Source: Austropuccinia psidii (lineage: Eukaryota; Basidiomycota; Pucciniomycetes; Pucciniales; Sphaerophragmiaceae). From it: a DNA stretch of 64,000 nucleotides. Position 1 is the first letter of the stretch. Each line of letters starts with the position of its first letter. The notes below the pieces were generated by a model. The model saw nothing but the letters and a program-made list of their open reading frames with translations, did no database searches and was not told the origin of the DNA. The DNA is taken from the NCBI GenBank assembly GCA_023105745.1, contig JALGQZ010000004.1, positions 42,149,937-42,213,936 of the forward strand, in the 5' to 3' direction. The translations under genes and the position numbers were made by a program. This document shows, piece after piece, positions 37,000 to 48,540 of the stretch.

Positions 37000-39072
37000 C
37001 CTTTACCTCTGGCAGGCTTTTCTTTATGAATATTTACCTTATGAGCATTTATGAGATCCATAAATCCATCACTATATTGTGGTAAGTGAATTTGAACCTC
37101 TGTTACTTCAAAGGAGACATTGATGCTTTCTATACTACATGAATCTGGTAAATCCTCTTCTTCAGAAGGTTCATAACTACTTTATTGTACATTAGCTTCC
37201 TTTATTCCCTCTATTTCTTGAGTTTTTCAAGCTTTATCTCATTAAGCTTTGTTTTATTAGGACCAGTATTGGCCAAATAAGATGTACTTCAACATTTTTT
37301 ACATTTCAAAGGAGCTCTGCCTGGTGGCTTATTAGTATTTCTTTTGAAACTGGTCCACCTCTATTCTTATTGTCTATTGGGGGTTTATACCAATTTCTAC
37401 CAATTCTTGTTCTGTTAGTGAGGTTTTCCATGGAGTTGATATATTCTTATGTAGAGAAAGGCTCAATACATCTGCTTCTTATAGCATTCTTTAAGTAGCC
37501 ACCACATTTTCCTGGTATCCTTCTGTGCAACATTGTTTCAGACAAATTAATGATGGAGGGCAGTTGATATGTCCTTCTTCTTAATAAACCAGGACATGAG
37601 CCTGTCCCTCTCAATATTAAAAATTAACTCTTCAAAAGAATTTTCAACCCTAAATTTCCAAGAGTCAATATCTCATTGGGTAATAATTTCTTCTTTCCAC
37701 CAAGGCCAGAAGTGTTTACCATTGTCTTGTCTCATTTTATATTGACATTTCTTTGCTTATTTGGTAAATAATTAGTACAATATGGAGATTATTTATTCAT
37801 CTGGTATGTTAAATTCCTCGGTATGCATATCAATAATTTTCATAAATTCCATATGACTATGTTCTCCCTCATCACTTAAGGTAGACCATTTCTCTAATTT
37901 TAGAATATCCTGAAAGTTAAAGGCAGTTTTAACCCCCGCATTACTTGTAATTTTAAGATTCTTTAAATCATTATAATTCAAGTTAAACAAATTTCTCTCT
38001 ATGATTGGTGTAGACTGTCTTGGTAGCTCATTTATTCATCAAATATTGTTACTACTTTATTGAATATCTTCTTTCAATTTAACTCTTTCTTTATCAATTT
38101 TTTCCAATTTCTTCTGGAAAAGAGCTGCAATGTGACCAGTTGAATTTTCCAAGATTTTAACTTGTATTCTTACTTCTGTTTTTTGTTAAGTAACAAAAGA
38201 AATAGAATTATCATCTGGCTGATTAAGAAATGTAACTTTGGATTCTATCCTCTCACAAGTATGAATTTAAGACAAAATATTCTCTTTGTTTACATTTTCT
38301 GGACCCATAATAGGCCTTTGTGACTCTTTTACTTGTAAAATCTTTCTACCAAAACTTTGTTGGATATATTCAAAAATTTTAAGCTTTGTCATAATTTCTT
38401 TATGACAAGCTTCAAAGGAAGATATAATATTTTGAAAATCTATTTCTTTGGGAAGGATCTACTGATTATTTCCTCCTCCTTGTGTTTTAATTTAATCAAA
38501 GTTATTTCCATATTGAGAACATTATCCATTGCTGTTGTTCCTTTTTTGGGATTCTGTAATTCTGAGGGTAAGGTTTGTTCCACCTGCACTTTCCCTTTCC
38601 CTTCTTGTTGGTCTTTGGGGCTTTCTTCTCTTTGTTTTGTGCTTTTGGAGGTGGATTGTTTCTTTTAGAGGCTTGGGGAGCTTCCACAGGGGTTTTGTAC
38701 TTCTTTGAATTCTCTGATAACATTCTTTGGATTTTCAAGCAATATTTTACCCTTTGGACTTGTCCTTTGCAAGAAATTGGTGTCTAACCTTCAAGAAGTT
38801 CTTGTTTCTTTTCTGAACCCAAGAATGTTTTTGCTTGAAGTTAGGAGTTCATCGTCCCTATCCCCAAGCTGGGAAGAAGTTCCCACTCCTTCTTCTTTGC
38901 TGCCATAAACCAGTTCTTGTACTAAGACTGGTATATCTCTACTTCTGATTCCTGAAAGTTTTTTAGATTTTAAAACAGGAAAGGAGGTTACTTCCGCTTC
39001 ATTACTCTGAAGAAGAGTTTCAAAGATGCTTGGTAAACTTTGGAATATGGTTGAGCTTATTGTATCCTCCAT
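37000..39072 (-). pseudogene. Gypsy B Gag
   Basis: The N-terminus at 39072 is MEDTISSTIFQSLPSIFETL, followed by SRDIPVLVQELVYGSKEEGV. After a stop there is a basic, proline-rich linker (about 38740-38500). The capsid-like part is visible in the 37793-37990 ORF (LEKWSTLSDEGEHSHMEFMK) and in KKCQYKMRQDNGKHFWPWWK just downstream. A nucleocapsid knuckle at about 37290 is degenerate: CKKC is kept, but the downstream Cys/His positions are lost. Many stops and frameshifts are present. Confidence 0.8.
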
Positions 39073-39845
39073 TTGTTCCTCTCCTCTGGTCTGGCATTCT
39101 TTTCTTTGGATTCATTATTTAAATTCCCTGGTCCAGATCCATTTTATTGGATGGAATAATTCCTTCCGCTTTTAGTTAAAGTCATTTCAAGTAAATTTAA
39201 CTAATAAATGGTTAAAATGAATCTTCTGGACCCTCAAAGGGTTCTTTTTTAAGTAAACCCATCAGCCTTGGGCTGGTCTCAATTTCAAGACTTGACTCTC
39301 AAATGCTAAATTCAGAAGAGCTTTCTCTAATATATGAAACTAGAATTGAAGAAAAACCCCATTTTATTTAAACTAATTAATAGTAAAAAGACATAGTAAC
39401 TTAGCTTTTGAGATAAAGCTTCTATAAAGTAATTTATGGTAAATTACATTAAAAATAAAGAAAACTTTTTAAGGAAAGATATTTTTATATTTTTCATTTT
39501 CTTTAAGAAATAATAATTATTCAGTCAATAATATCATTAATCAAAATTATATCATTATCTAATTTATACTAGAATAACTCAAAGAATAAATCTCAGCTCT
39601 TTGATGTGAAAAGCCACTAGTTAGACAATAGAAATTTACTCAAAATCACTAAATAGCATATTGTTTTAAACAATACTCTCAACAAAAATTACTTTATTAA
39701 TATCATAAATATTCTGTATAAGGAAGGAGTCCGAAAAATTGAAACCTACATAAATATGGCAATTTTACATCAAAATAGAGTAAAATAAGGTCAATAACAT
39801 GGTTTATGTCCCAAATATTGGCTAAAATAATGGTCAGGACCCCAA
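39073..39845 (-). other. 5' leader of gypsy B
   Basis: Non-coding sequence between the 5' LTR and the Gag start. On the minus strand the LTR end is followed by TTTGGGGTCCTGACC, a candidate primer-binding site; no tRNA match is asserted. The ORF at 39703-39891 spans the LTR junction and is not a gene. Confidence 0.5.
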
Positions 39846-41902
39846 ACATAAATTTTTCCATGAAAGCCTTTCTGAAAGTAACAAACATCAAGAGTACTAT
39901 GACTTTCCTCAGTAGAAAATATAATATAATTAAATATTATAACCACAAACTAATATGATTATTCAAAATAATTATACATTTAAAAAAAGAATAATCAGTT
40001 ATTATTAAATAATTTAATAGTGAAAATTTCATAGTAATTATAATAAGCTATAATTATTCTACTATTATCATAGTCACTGACAGTTATAATAATGAGAAAT
40101 ATAAAATCTCTTAATGACACAATTGCATGTGAAAAATAATGATATTTAACCACTTATAAATAATAAAAATATTATCAATAAGAGAAATATTGCACACAAT
40201 TTTCAGAGATCAATTGTATAGATAAATTCTATATAGAAAAGAGATAAAAGCTCAAAGAAAACTTACTTATAATATTGATTTTAACCATAAGTCAAAAAAA
40301 CATTATATAATTGAATAGTTTTTAAAAGCTAAAATCCCATCAAAAATCAATAGTTTAAATGAATAAGAAAGTTTGCTTATGATAAGCTAATACTCAATAG
40401 ATTTTAGAGAAAATTTGTGGATTTAAAAGACATTTGAAGACAATAATTTTATATAATAAAATCAATTATTGGTGATTACATCAAGATAATCTAAATTCTA
40501 TTACTTCAACTCCTTCTTTATTATTTATGAAGAATAAAAACTACTTAATAATTACTTCAATAATATAAGATTTTATATAGAATGAAATCTTACCTGTTTC
40601 AAAATTTCCGATTTATTTAATGATGATGATTCACAAAAACAGAAATGTAAAGGCTTCTTTTATTCCTTCAGAGCAGCTCTCATTATAAATGATGGATATA
40701 GAGGGAATTCTCCAATAGAAACTTGAAGACAATGTCTGAAAATAAGGTTCTTAACTCAAGGTAAATTTTTTTCAATTTCAATTTAATGTTACAACTTTTA
40801 TTCTTAGCTCCAAGTAACTTTATTCCTCATTTAAGCTAGTTATTTTGAGATTTGAAATAAAATTTACTTCTTCATGGTAATGTTCATTTTTAGCTACTTT
40901 CTAAAGAAATCTCAATTTTCTTCAAGAATAATTAATAAAGGTAGTTTCAAGGCTAAATAACAAGAAACCTTACTGATAAAGCATACTTGAAATTGATAGT
41001 ATACCAGATAAAATTAATTTCTAAGCTGTGTGAAATCTTCAAATAAATACATTGAGAATTTGATTTTATATAAATCTTTGAGGTTATTCCTATTTTTCCA
41101 TGTAAAAAAAGGAATAAAAACTAAACCTCAGCCTTTGATAAGGTTTGAATTCTTTTGGATTTAATTTTTAGCTTATTTAAACTCATTTAATCTTTTAAAT
41201 TTCTCAAACCCTTGATTAAAAGCCTGCATATAGGGATTTACCCATTGTCAGATTGTGATTCCTGTTAAAAAAGGGGATGAACCAGGTTAAACTTTGATAT
41301 TCAATTGAATTTTAATCTTAAAGTTTAAAAAAGGTTGAGAATACTTTAATACAGGAGGGAAACCTTAATTTGCTCTTTCAGATCCCCAAAGTTGGGTACC
41401 CTGGCTCTTTTGCATTTTTTTCTTTGTCCCACCTTTTGGAATGAATTTTGCCCTTTTTTCTTTGTTTGAAGGCATACAATGGCTTTAAAAAATTGAAAAA
41501 AGGCTTACACAGGATTCAAAGAATGTATTGAAAATTTTTAGTCATTACAGTAAATATACAAAACACCTCAATTTTAACTAAATTTTGGAAGTCTGAATAA
41601 ACCTTATGAAAGTTTAAATTTAAGCTTAAATTGAAAAATTAAAAATTATTAGTAAAGATGTTCACGTTGTGCAATTGTACTGTGAGATTCTTAGATCTTC
41701 CAATAACACAACAAAAACCCATTTTGGTGTAGACTCCAAAAATGACATAATACTAATAACTTTGCTTATCAAAAATAAATTTATACTTATTTTTGGTATT
41801 TTTTATTTTAAATGTATTTGATAAGTCTGTTTATGGCTAAATAAACTGTATAAGAAGTTGTTTGTGGCCTCATGGGTATGTCAAAAATACTTCACAGGCT
41901 CA
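39846..41902 (-). repeat. 5' LTR of gypsy B
   Basis: Ends with TTCACAGGCTCACA at 41902 (the LTR start on the minus strand). It is homologous throughout to the solo B LTR 44661-46757 in opposite orientation, e.g. GTTTGTGGCCTCATGGGTAT at about 41860 and CATCAAGAGTACTATGAC at 39887. The inner end is diverged; the limit at 39846 comes from alignment by eye with the TGTAAGGTTTATC end and may be off by several bases. Confidence 0.7.
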
Positions 41903-44141
41903 CATTGTATGTCCTTCAATTTCTTTTAAAATAATGTTTAGCTTTCTCTTTGAAAGCAAGGCTTTTGTTTCTGCATCTTCAGTGATTCTTTTCAGAACTA
42001 ATCCTGTATCAATCAGTGTCATTACTGGATATTCTTTTTTCCTAACAAATACCTTCATAAATCCAAGTGGAAAGGAATAATGAAGCCTTGCTTTTTCAAA
42101 TTATTTTATCTTTATTAAAATAATGTTTTCTTTCATTTACAATTAAATAGCTTATTCTAGTGCTTCCCTTTCATAAAGAGAATTACCCTTTAATTTTTGA
42201 ATAAAGCTGGGTGATACTGATAATATATATTTCCAAACTAAGTTTATTTTCTGTTCCATTCTTTTCTTTATCAAGTTTTTGATTTCTGATTTTGGTTTTG
42301 ATTATTTCTTATCCTTTTTATCTTCTATGATTTCTTTTTTGGAAATTTTGTGATGAACCAACTTTTTTATTTAACTTTTCACTTTACTCTTCAGCATTCT
42401 CCTTTTCTTTACTTTCAGTTCATTCAGATTTTTTATTCCTTGTAGTATGTTTATCTCTATATCTTGTTGGAACAACTATCTTAATCTCTTCTGAAGCCTC
42501 ATCCTCATGTCAGGTTTCTGTTATTATGGGCTCTTTACTTTGAGAATATTCTTTATTTTGCCTTTCATTCCTAGCCAATCTTTTCTTTTTTTTTCTGAGA
42601 GCCATATGTGTTTCAAACATCTTAGTGGGTGAAGATACTGTTGGTGGTTCCCAATTAAGCAATTATTCTACTTGGGAAATTTAAACTTCTTTTTCTCTCT
42701 TCTTTAAATCAACTATTCTTGGATCTTCTGGTGTTGATAGAGGATTTTTATTTTCAATTATTTTCTTTGAGACCTCCATTTTCTCCTTATAAGATTTTCT
42801 GACCAACTCCTTTGAAGTTTCTGTTCCCTGTGAGGGTACAATTTGGAAATTAGGTTAAAATAAATTTATTCTTTGGCTACTGAAAATCCCATTTTCAATA
42901 TTTTTTTCCAGGTAGCTTCATCTTGTCAATGAACGACCATTTTCAAAACAGTAATAGCACTTTAAGGGTGGCCTTGAATAATATTGTTCTGGCACATAAG
43001 GTTAATAATTTGCAGGTAAAAGTGCCTGGGTATTTCTTGGTCTCAATGGTTGTTAATTTGGTTCTAAGACTCACCCTTATGTTCTTTTTGTATCCTTTCA
43101 GACCTTATTTTGTGAATTAACAGCCTCTGATAGTTCTTTCAGTTAGTCCAGAAAATCCTTCATTGTATTTACTTCTTTTGGTATTTGATTAACATGGGAT
43201 TCTTGAGCTGGTGGATTACTTATTTACTTGGTGATATCCTTCATTTGTTTTATCACCTCATCCCAGCTTTAATCTTCAAGTCTGGTTCTCTTTCTAATTT
43301 TGATTTCATATGACTTTGATAATTTTGATTTTGCTTTAATAACTACTTCTCCCTCCAATTCTTCCTCAATATAATCTCTGAAAATATCCATTTCAGGTAA
43401 GATATATCTTCCATTTCTTGCTTGAACCATGATTTTGTCTTTGATTATTTCTTTAGTAACACTAATTCTTATTTTTGGTGATAAAGGATCAAAGAAGTCC
43501 TCATGATAATCATTTTCTTTTTTGTTATACCAAAGCTTAAGCATTTATTTTGAGATTATGTCATATTCTCCAATAAGCTTTCTGTATTGGGACAAGTTCT
43601 TGAATCCTCCTTCCTGTTTAGTTGGCTTAAATATTATTTTTAATTAATCTTTTCTATGTCAATTTATGCTATCCTTTCAGCTCTCTTGATGAAATTCTCA
43701 ACATCACTTTGATAAAAGTTTAGGTTGTATTTCTTTGCCTTTATTTTGACAATCTTTATTGTGGGTATTGTCACTCTTTCATGATGATTAGCTGGTTTTT
43801 TAATATATACCCTCTTTGAGGATCTTTCAGCTCTTGTAAATTTTCCTGGTTTGGATGTAGCAACTTTCTTTGGGGTTGGTTATGGTGATGGTTTCTTGGC
43901 TCTGAGAGTTATTTTAATAGTTGCATCCCCAGTAGTAGTTTCAGGTGATAATTGAACTGATTTTTCCTTCTTTCCATGTCTTTTTTCAGAGCTTCCCATT
44001 ACCTTGTGAAATCATTCATCATTCTCTAAATAAGAAGAATTGTCTTTTTTCTTCCTTAACTCATCCTTCAAGTCTGAACTTTTCTTTCTCCAATTCCTCC
44101 TCCAAGGTTGGAGCCTTCCTTGATTATAATGATTCTGCCAT
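41903..44141 (-). pseudogene. Gypsy element D Gag-like region
   Basis: A probable ATG at 44141 starts MAESL, then a stop and APTLEEELEKEKFRL. The longest open piece (43269-43544) contains LWYNKKENDYHEDFFDPLSP and ARNGRYILPEMDIFRDYIEE. Further pieces are Lys/Glu-rich, ending with KALFSKRKLNIILKEIEGHT at the edge of the inserted B element. It is the 5' part of the polyprotein whose continuation is at 24412. I cannot assign a capsid fold from the sequence; the Gag call rests on position after the leader and on composition. Confidence 0.6.
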
Positions 44142-44266
44142 GATAATTGTGATCTAAAATAATTATTCTTTGTCTTTTATGTGTTTTTTATGATTTTTTG
44201 ATGATTCATTTTGAGATTATTACTATTTGATAATGTCATCTTATTAATGATACTTGGCATTGGAAA

Positions 44267-44286
44267 GCCACTTTTGGGACACCAGA
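44267..44286 (-). other. Primer-binding-site candidate of gypsy D
   Basis: On the minus strand the LTR ends ...GAGTTCCCACA, and two bases later TGGTGTCCCAAAAGTGGC begins. A TGG start two bases after the LTR is the usual arrangement for tRNA priming. The tRNA was not identified. Confidence 0.5.
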
Positions 44287-47200
44287 TGTGGGAACTCTTT
44301 TTGTTGTGGGATAAATAATAGGCAGTACCTTGAGGGGGAAATTATTGATGAGTCTGTTTTTAATTTCAGAATTAGCCAACAACCATTAGTGCTAAAGTTT
44401 ATCAGGTTCCCCTATTGATGAGATCACAAATCAACTATTTAGTTTTGTGGATTTTTAATTAAATATCTTTATTCAGAAGTCTCTATCAGTCTGATAACAC
44501 AAGATCACCATGATGTTAATTGTAATATTAGTATTCTGTTTTTAATGAAAGGGTTTGCCTAAATTTATTTTATTGATGATTTAATTCTTTTTAATTACCT
44601 TTTGTAGGTTTACTCCTTTTAATACTTATTCTAAGAATATTTCTTGAAAATCACTATCCATGAGAGCCTGTGAGGTATGTATAGCATACCCAGAAGGCCA
44701 CAAATGATTTTATACACAGCTTATTTGGTCTTCAACAGACTTTTCAATTGAATTTAAAATAAAAAATAACAAAAAATAAGTATATTTTCTTGGATAAACA
44801 AAGCTATAAATATTATGTCATTTTTAGATTCTAAACCAAAAATAACCTAGGGTACACTCACAGGGTGTTATACCAAAAGATGCTTCTTTCTTATGTTATT
44901 GGAATATTTAAGGATTGCACAGTACAAATGTAACTTTTTTAACATTTTTTTGAAATTGTTAAATATAAGCTTAAATAAGCTTAAATTCAAAGTTTCATAA
45001 GGTTTATGAAAAATTACCAAAATTTTAGTTAAAATTGAGGTGTTGTGTATTTCTACTGAATTGGCTAAGTATTTGCCATACAGAATTTAAATCCTGCCTG
45101 AGCTCAATTTAAAAGTGTTTAAGGCCATAGTATGGCTTTAAATCAATAAAAGGGCAAAATCCACGCAAAAAAGTGGGACAAAGGAAAAAGGCCAAACAGA
45201 GCTGGGGTAGCCAGCTTTTTGGATCTGCAAGGATTCAATTAAGGTTGTCAACCTGATCGGAGGATTCTCAGCCTTATTTGAAGCTTAAGATTAGACTTTG
45301 ATCTAACCTTAAAGTTTCAACTGCTTTTATCCCAATTTGGACAGGAATTTCAAGCTGCCAAAGGATAAATCCCAGTGTACAGGCTTGAAATTAAGGTTTT
45401 AAGAACTGTCAAAACTTAAGCTTGCAAGCATTAAAACCTTATCAAATGTTAAGGTTTAGTGTGTGTTTCTATTTTACGTGGATAAATAGTAATAACTTCA
45501 AAAATTTATTAAAAATCCAATTCTTAATGGATTTGCTTGAAATGTTTACACAGCTTACAATTCAACATTATCTATATACAAATTAAATTTTAAGTATCTT
45601 CTATAAACAGATTTCCTGGGTAATTAGCCTGGAAATTTTGTCTTTGGATTATACTTGAAAGAATTAAGATTTCTTTAAAAATTAATCAAAAATTGAGTTC
45701 AAGAGATTTCTGCTTGAAACTCTATTTTTAAGTTGTTCATGTGATGAAGTTACTTTATATTAAAACTTAAAATAATTAACTTAAATGAGAATTAAAGTTA
45801 CTTGAAGCTAAGAATAACACTGGTAACTTTAAATTGGAATTAAAAATAAGTTACTTTAAGTTAAGAACCTTATTTTTAAGCATGGTTTTTCAGTTTTGAC
45901 CTGATCACGCGCTCTATATCCATTATAAATCATGAGAGCTGCTCTGTAGACATAAAAAGAGTCTTTTCATCACTTTTTTTCCATCATCAATTATCAATCC
46001 AATCATATTAGACATTTAAACAGGTAAAGTTTTATTATATATAAAATCTTAGTATTAAAATATTTCTTAAGTATTTTACCCTTTATAAATTTCAAATTAA
46101 AGAATTGAAATCATAGAAATTAGATTATTGTTGTAATCACCTATAAGATATTTAATTTTATAAAATTATTGTCTTGAAAATATCTTTTAAAATCCACAAA
46201 TTCCTCTCAAAAACTCTTTAGTAATATTTTTTTATCATTTAAAATATTGATTTTTGGTGTGTTTTTAACTTATAATAATTATTCAATATAATAACTGTTG
46301 TATTTGACTTGTTGTATTCAATTTATATTATAAGTAAGTTTTTCTCTAAAATTCTACATCTTTTTTATCTATTATTAGTTTTTTTTATATAAAATTTTTC
46401 TATAAGCATTATTTCTGCACAGTGTGTGTTATGATTCTCTTATAAATAATATTTATATATCATTTATAAGTGGTTCAATATTTATATTTTACATGTGTAA
46501 TTGTCTCATTAAGGACTTTACACTTCTTATTGTTATAATTGTCAGTGACTATAATAATTATAATTTATTATAATTATTATATTTTTTATTATTATTTTAC
46601 ATAATAATAATTAATTTTTTTTTGTATAATTATTTTTAATAATTATATTTAAATTTGTGGCTGTAATATTTTATTTTATTTTATTTTTTTACTGAGGACA
46701 GTGATAGTACTCTTCATATTGTTACTATTATCAAGAGTTTCATAGACAAACCTTACAATCCAAATTGATAATAATCTTTCTAGCTATATCAAGTGTTGAA
46801 GTTTATTTAATAATAATATCAATATAAATATAATATCTTAAGTATAAGATAGTTTGATGAGGATAGTTATGGTTAATATAAGGGTGATATATAGAAAATA
46901 TGATAGTAATATAATACCAATAGAATTAATATAAACATGATCCAATATATCTAAAAGGGTTATGATATAAAGTATAAGGGTTAGATAATATATTCTTTCT
47001 ATAGATAAAGGTTATTGATAAATTTGATAACATCACTAATGATAATATCTCCAAACACTAATTCAACACTGCTACTATAATGGTAAGACTATTAAATCAT
47101 ATTGAATCCTTTCATTAATGTTATAAATATCTTTCATTGAATGATCATCAAAAATACTAGGAGATACTGAGCCTTTCTACTGATGTTTTCAATAAAATAC

Positions 47201-48088
47201 TAGATTATCCTACCAGAGAAGGTATTTATTTATACTCAATATTATTGTCTTAGTCAGAATAATGGTGGGAGAAAGGGGAGAGGGTCCTTTTATTTATACC
47301 TTTTGGACCCTCCATAGAGCCTTCCAAAAACAAGAGACTTGGAAAAATTCCACCTTGAGAAATTTTTTCTGGTGGGTAAATTTGAAATTGTTTCATTTGA
47401 TCAAGATATTACACCATTCTAAAATTCATTATTGTCAGTGCACAGCCTTGAGATATTTTTTCTAGTGGTTAAATTTTGATTGGTGTCATTTGAGCAATAT
47501 AATGCAAAATATGTTTTTTTGATTGCACCATATTTGTTTTGGGCTATATTTATATTTAAGCTAAACTTTATTCCTATCATGCACAGTTTCAAGGGAATTT
47601 TTCTTAGGAGAAACTTCCAAATTGTGTCACTTGATAGAGATATTGCACCATATGTTTGGTTGATTTCATCATTCCAAAATTTGTTATTTCCAGTGAAAAG
47701 CCTTTAGATCTTTTTTCTAGTGGCCAAATTTGAAATGGTGTAATCTGATCAAGTTATTTCACCATATGATTGGTTCATTGCACCATATTTGTTTTGAGCT
47801 ATACTGATATTTTGGCCAAACCTTATTCCTATTATTAACAGCTTTGAGAGAAGTGTGCTGGTGATAAGCTTCTAAATTGTATTGTTTTATAAAGATATTG
47901 CACCATATGCTTGGTTGATCACACCATTTTTTGAAGAGTATTCTTATCTCTACTAACCTTATTTCTCCTCTAAACAGTCTTGAGATGTATCTAGTTGATT
48001 CTTTTTTATATGTAAAATTTAATCTGTAAATAACACCCTTAATGTTTGGTTATGGGAGTTGAAGTAGGAATGGTGTAATGTAACACCA
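44287..48088 (-). repeat. 5' LTR of gypsy D, interrupted by a solo B LTR
   Basis: Starts TGTGGGAACTCTTTTTG next to the primer site. It continues after the insertion (46763) into AT-rich DNA with the same TTTTATTTATACCTTTTGG block (about 47290) found in the D solo LTR at 26935. The region 47330-48000 contains three loose repeats of about 250-300 bp with GATATTGCACCATATG and AATTGTGTCACTTGAT-type motifs. The right limit, near TGTAACACCA, is uncertain. The ORFs 47262-47465 and 47480-47707 are not recognised as genes. Confidence 0.5.
44661..46757 (+). mobile_element. Solo LTR, family B, target duplication ATCCA
   Basis: 2097 bp from TGAGAGCCTGTGAGGTAT (one change from TGTGAGCC) to GACAAACCTTACA. 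ATCCA is repeated exactly at 44656-44660 and 46758-46762. It is the least interrupted B LTR in the window and serves as reference for the split copies. It is inserted in the gypsy D LTR. Confidence 0.92.
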
Positions 48089-48540
48089 TGTTAATTTATA
48101 TTTAAGTGTTGTTTTCATGTAAAGAAATTTAACACATATTGATTTAATAGTAATTTTGAAGTTTATGTAACCTTAAATATTCTTATTCAAATTTAATATT
48201 TGAATCTTGTGTAACCTTTTTTGAGCATATTCTTGCACCTAGTATTCAGTTTATATTATTATTATTTCTCTTCAATCCATTATACCTAAAAAATTATTTA
48301 TGTTATGGGGTTGAGGAATTATGTGACCATAAGTAAATTTTGATGTAGAGTCAAGTAGAATAGCTATTTTTGTCATTTTAATATTATTTTCTTTATATTT
48401 TTTGAGACTTTGAACATTTATTTTTCACTTTTTTCTTTATTTTCTTTATTCTCTTTACATATTTTCTTAATTCTTTGACTACCTTTTCAGCTTTGATATT
48501 TTTAATTTGAACCTTTGAAGAACAGGTATTAAATATCACA
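48089..48540. other. AT-rich spacer
   Basis: No gene, LTR end or structured repeat recognised between the D LTR and the copia relic. A copia 5' LTR would be expected here but was not seen. Confidence 0.4.

Larger units (their letters stand above)
24418..41902 (-). mobile_element. Ty3/gypsy retrotransposon B with both LTRs, carrying nested insertions
   Basis: 5' LTR 39846-41902, gag-pol relic 39072 to 32295, 3' LTR 32294 to 24418, all in minus orientation. It sits inside gypsy element D: gag-like codons end at 41903 (KEIEGHT) and the protease-like frame resumes at 24412 (IGVAEFTQEI). Flanking pentamers are TTTTA on the left and TTGTA on the right, a one-mismatch candidate target duplication. 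Internal insertions are solo LTRs at 26098-28030, 28468-32213 (itself containing 30213-32034) and 33235-35049. Removing them leaves about 9.9 kb. Confidence 0.8.

Noticed and set aside
39846..46757. Inverted B LTRs flanking 41903-44660 as terminal repeats of a DNA transposon
   Set aside because: The left copy is the 5' LTR of gypsy B and the right one is a solo LTR with its own ATCCA duplication; the DNA between is gypsy D Gag.
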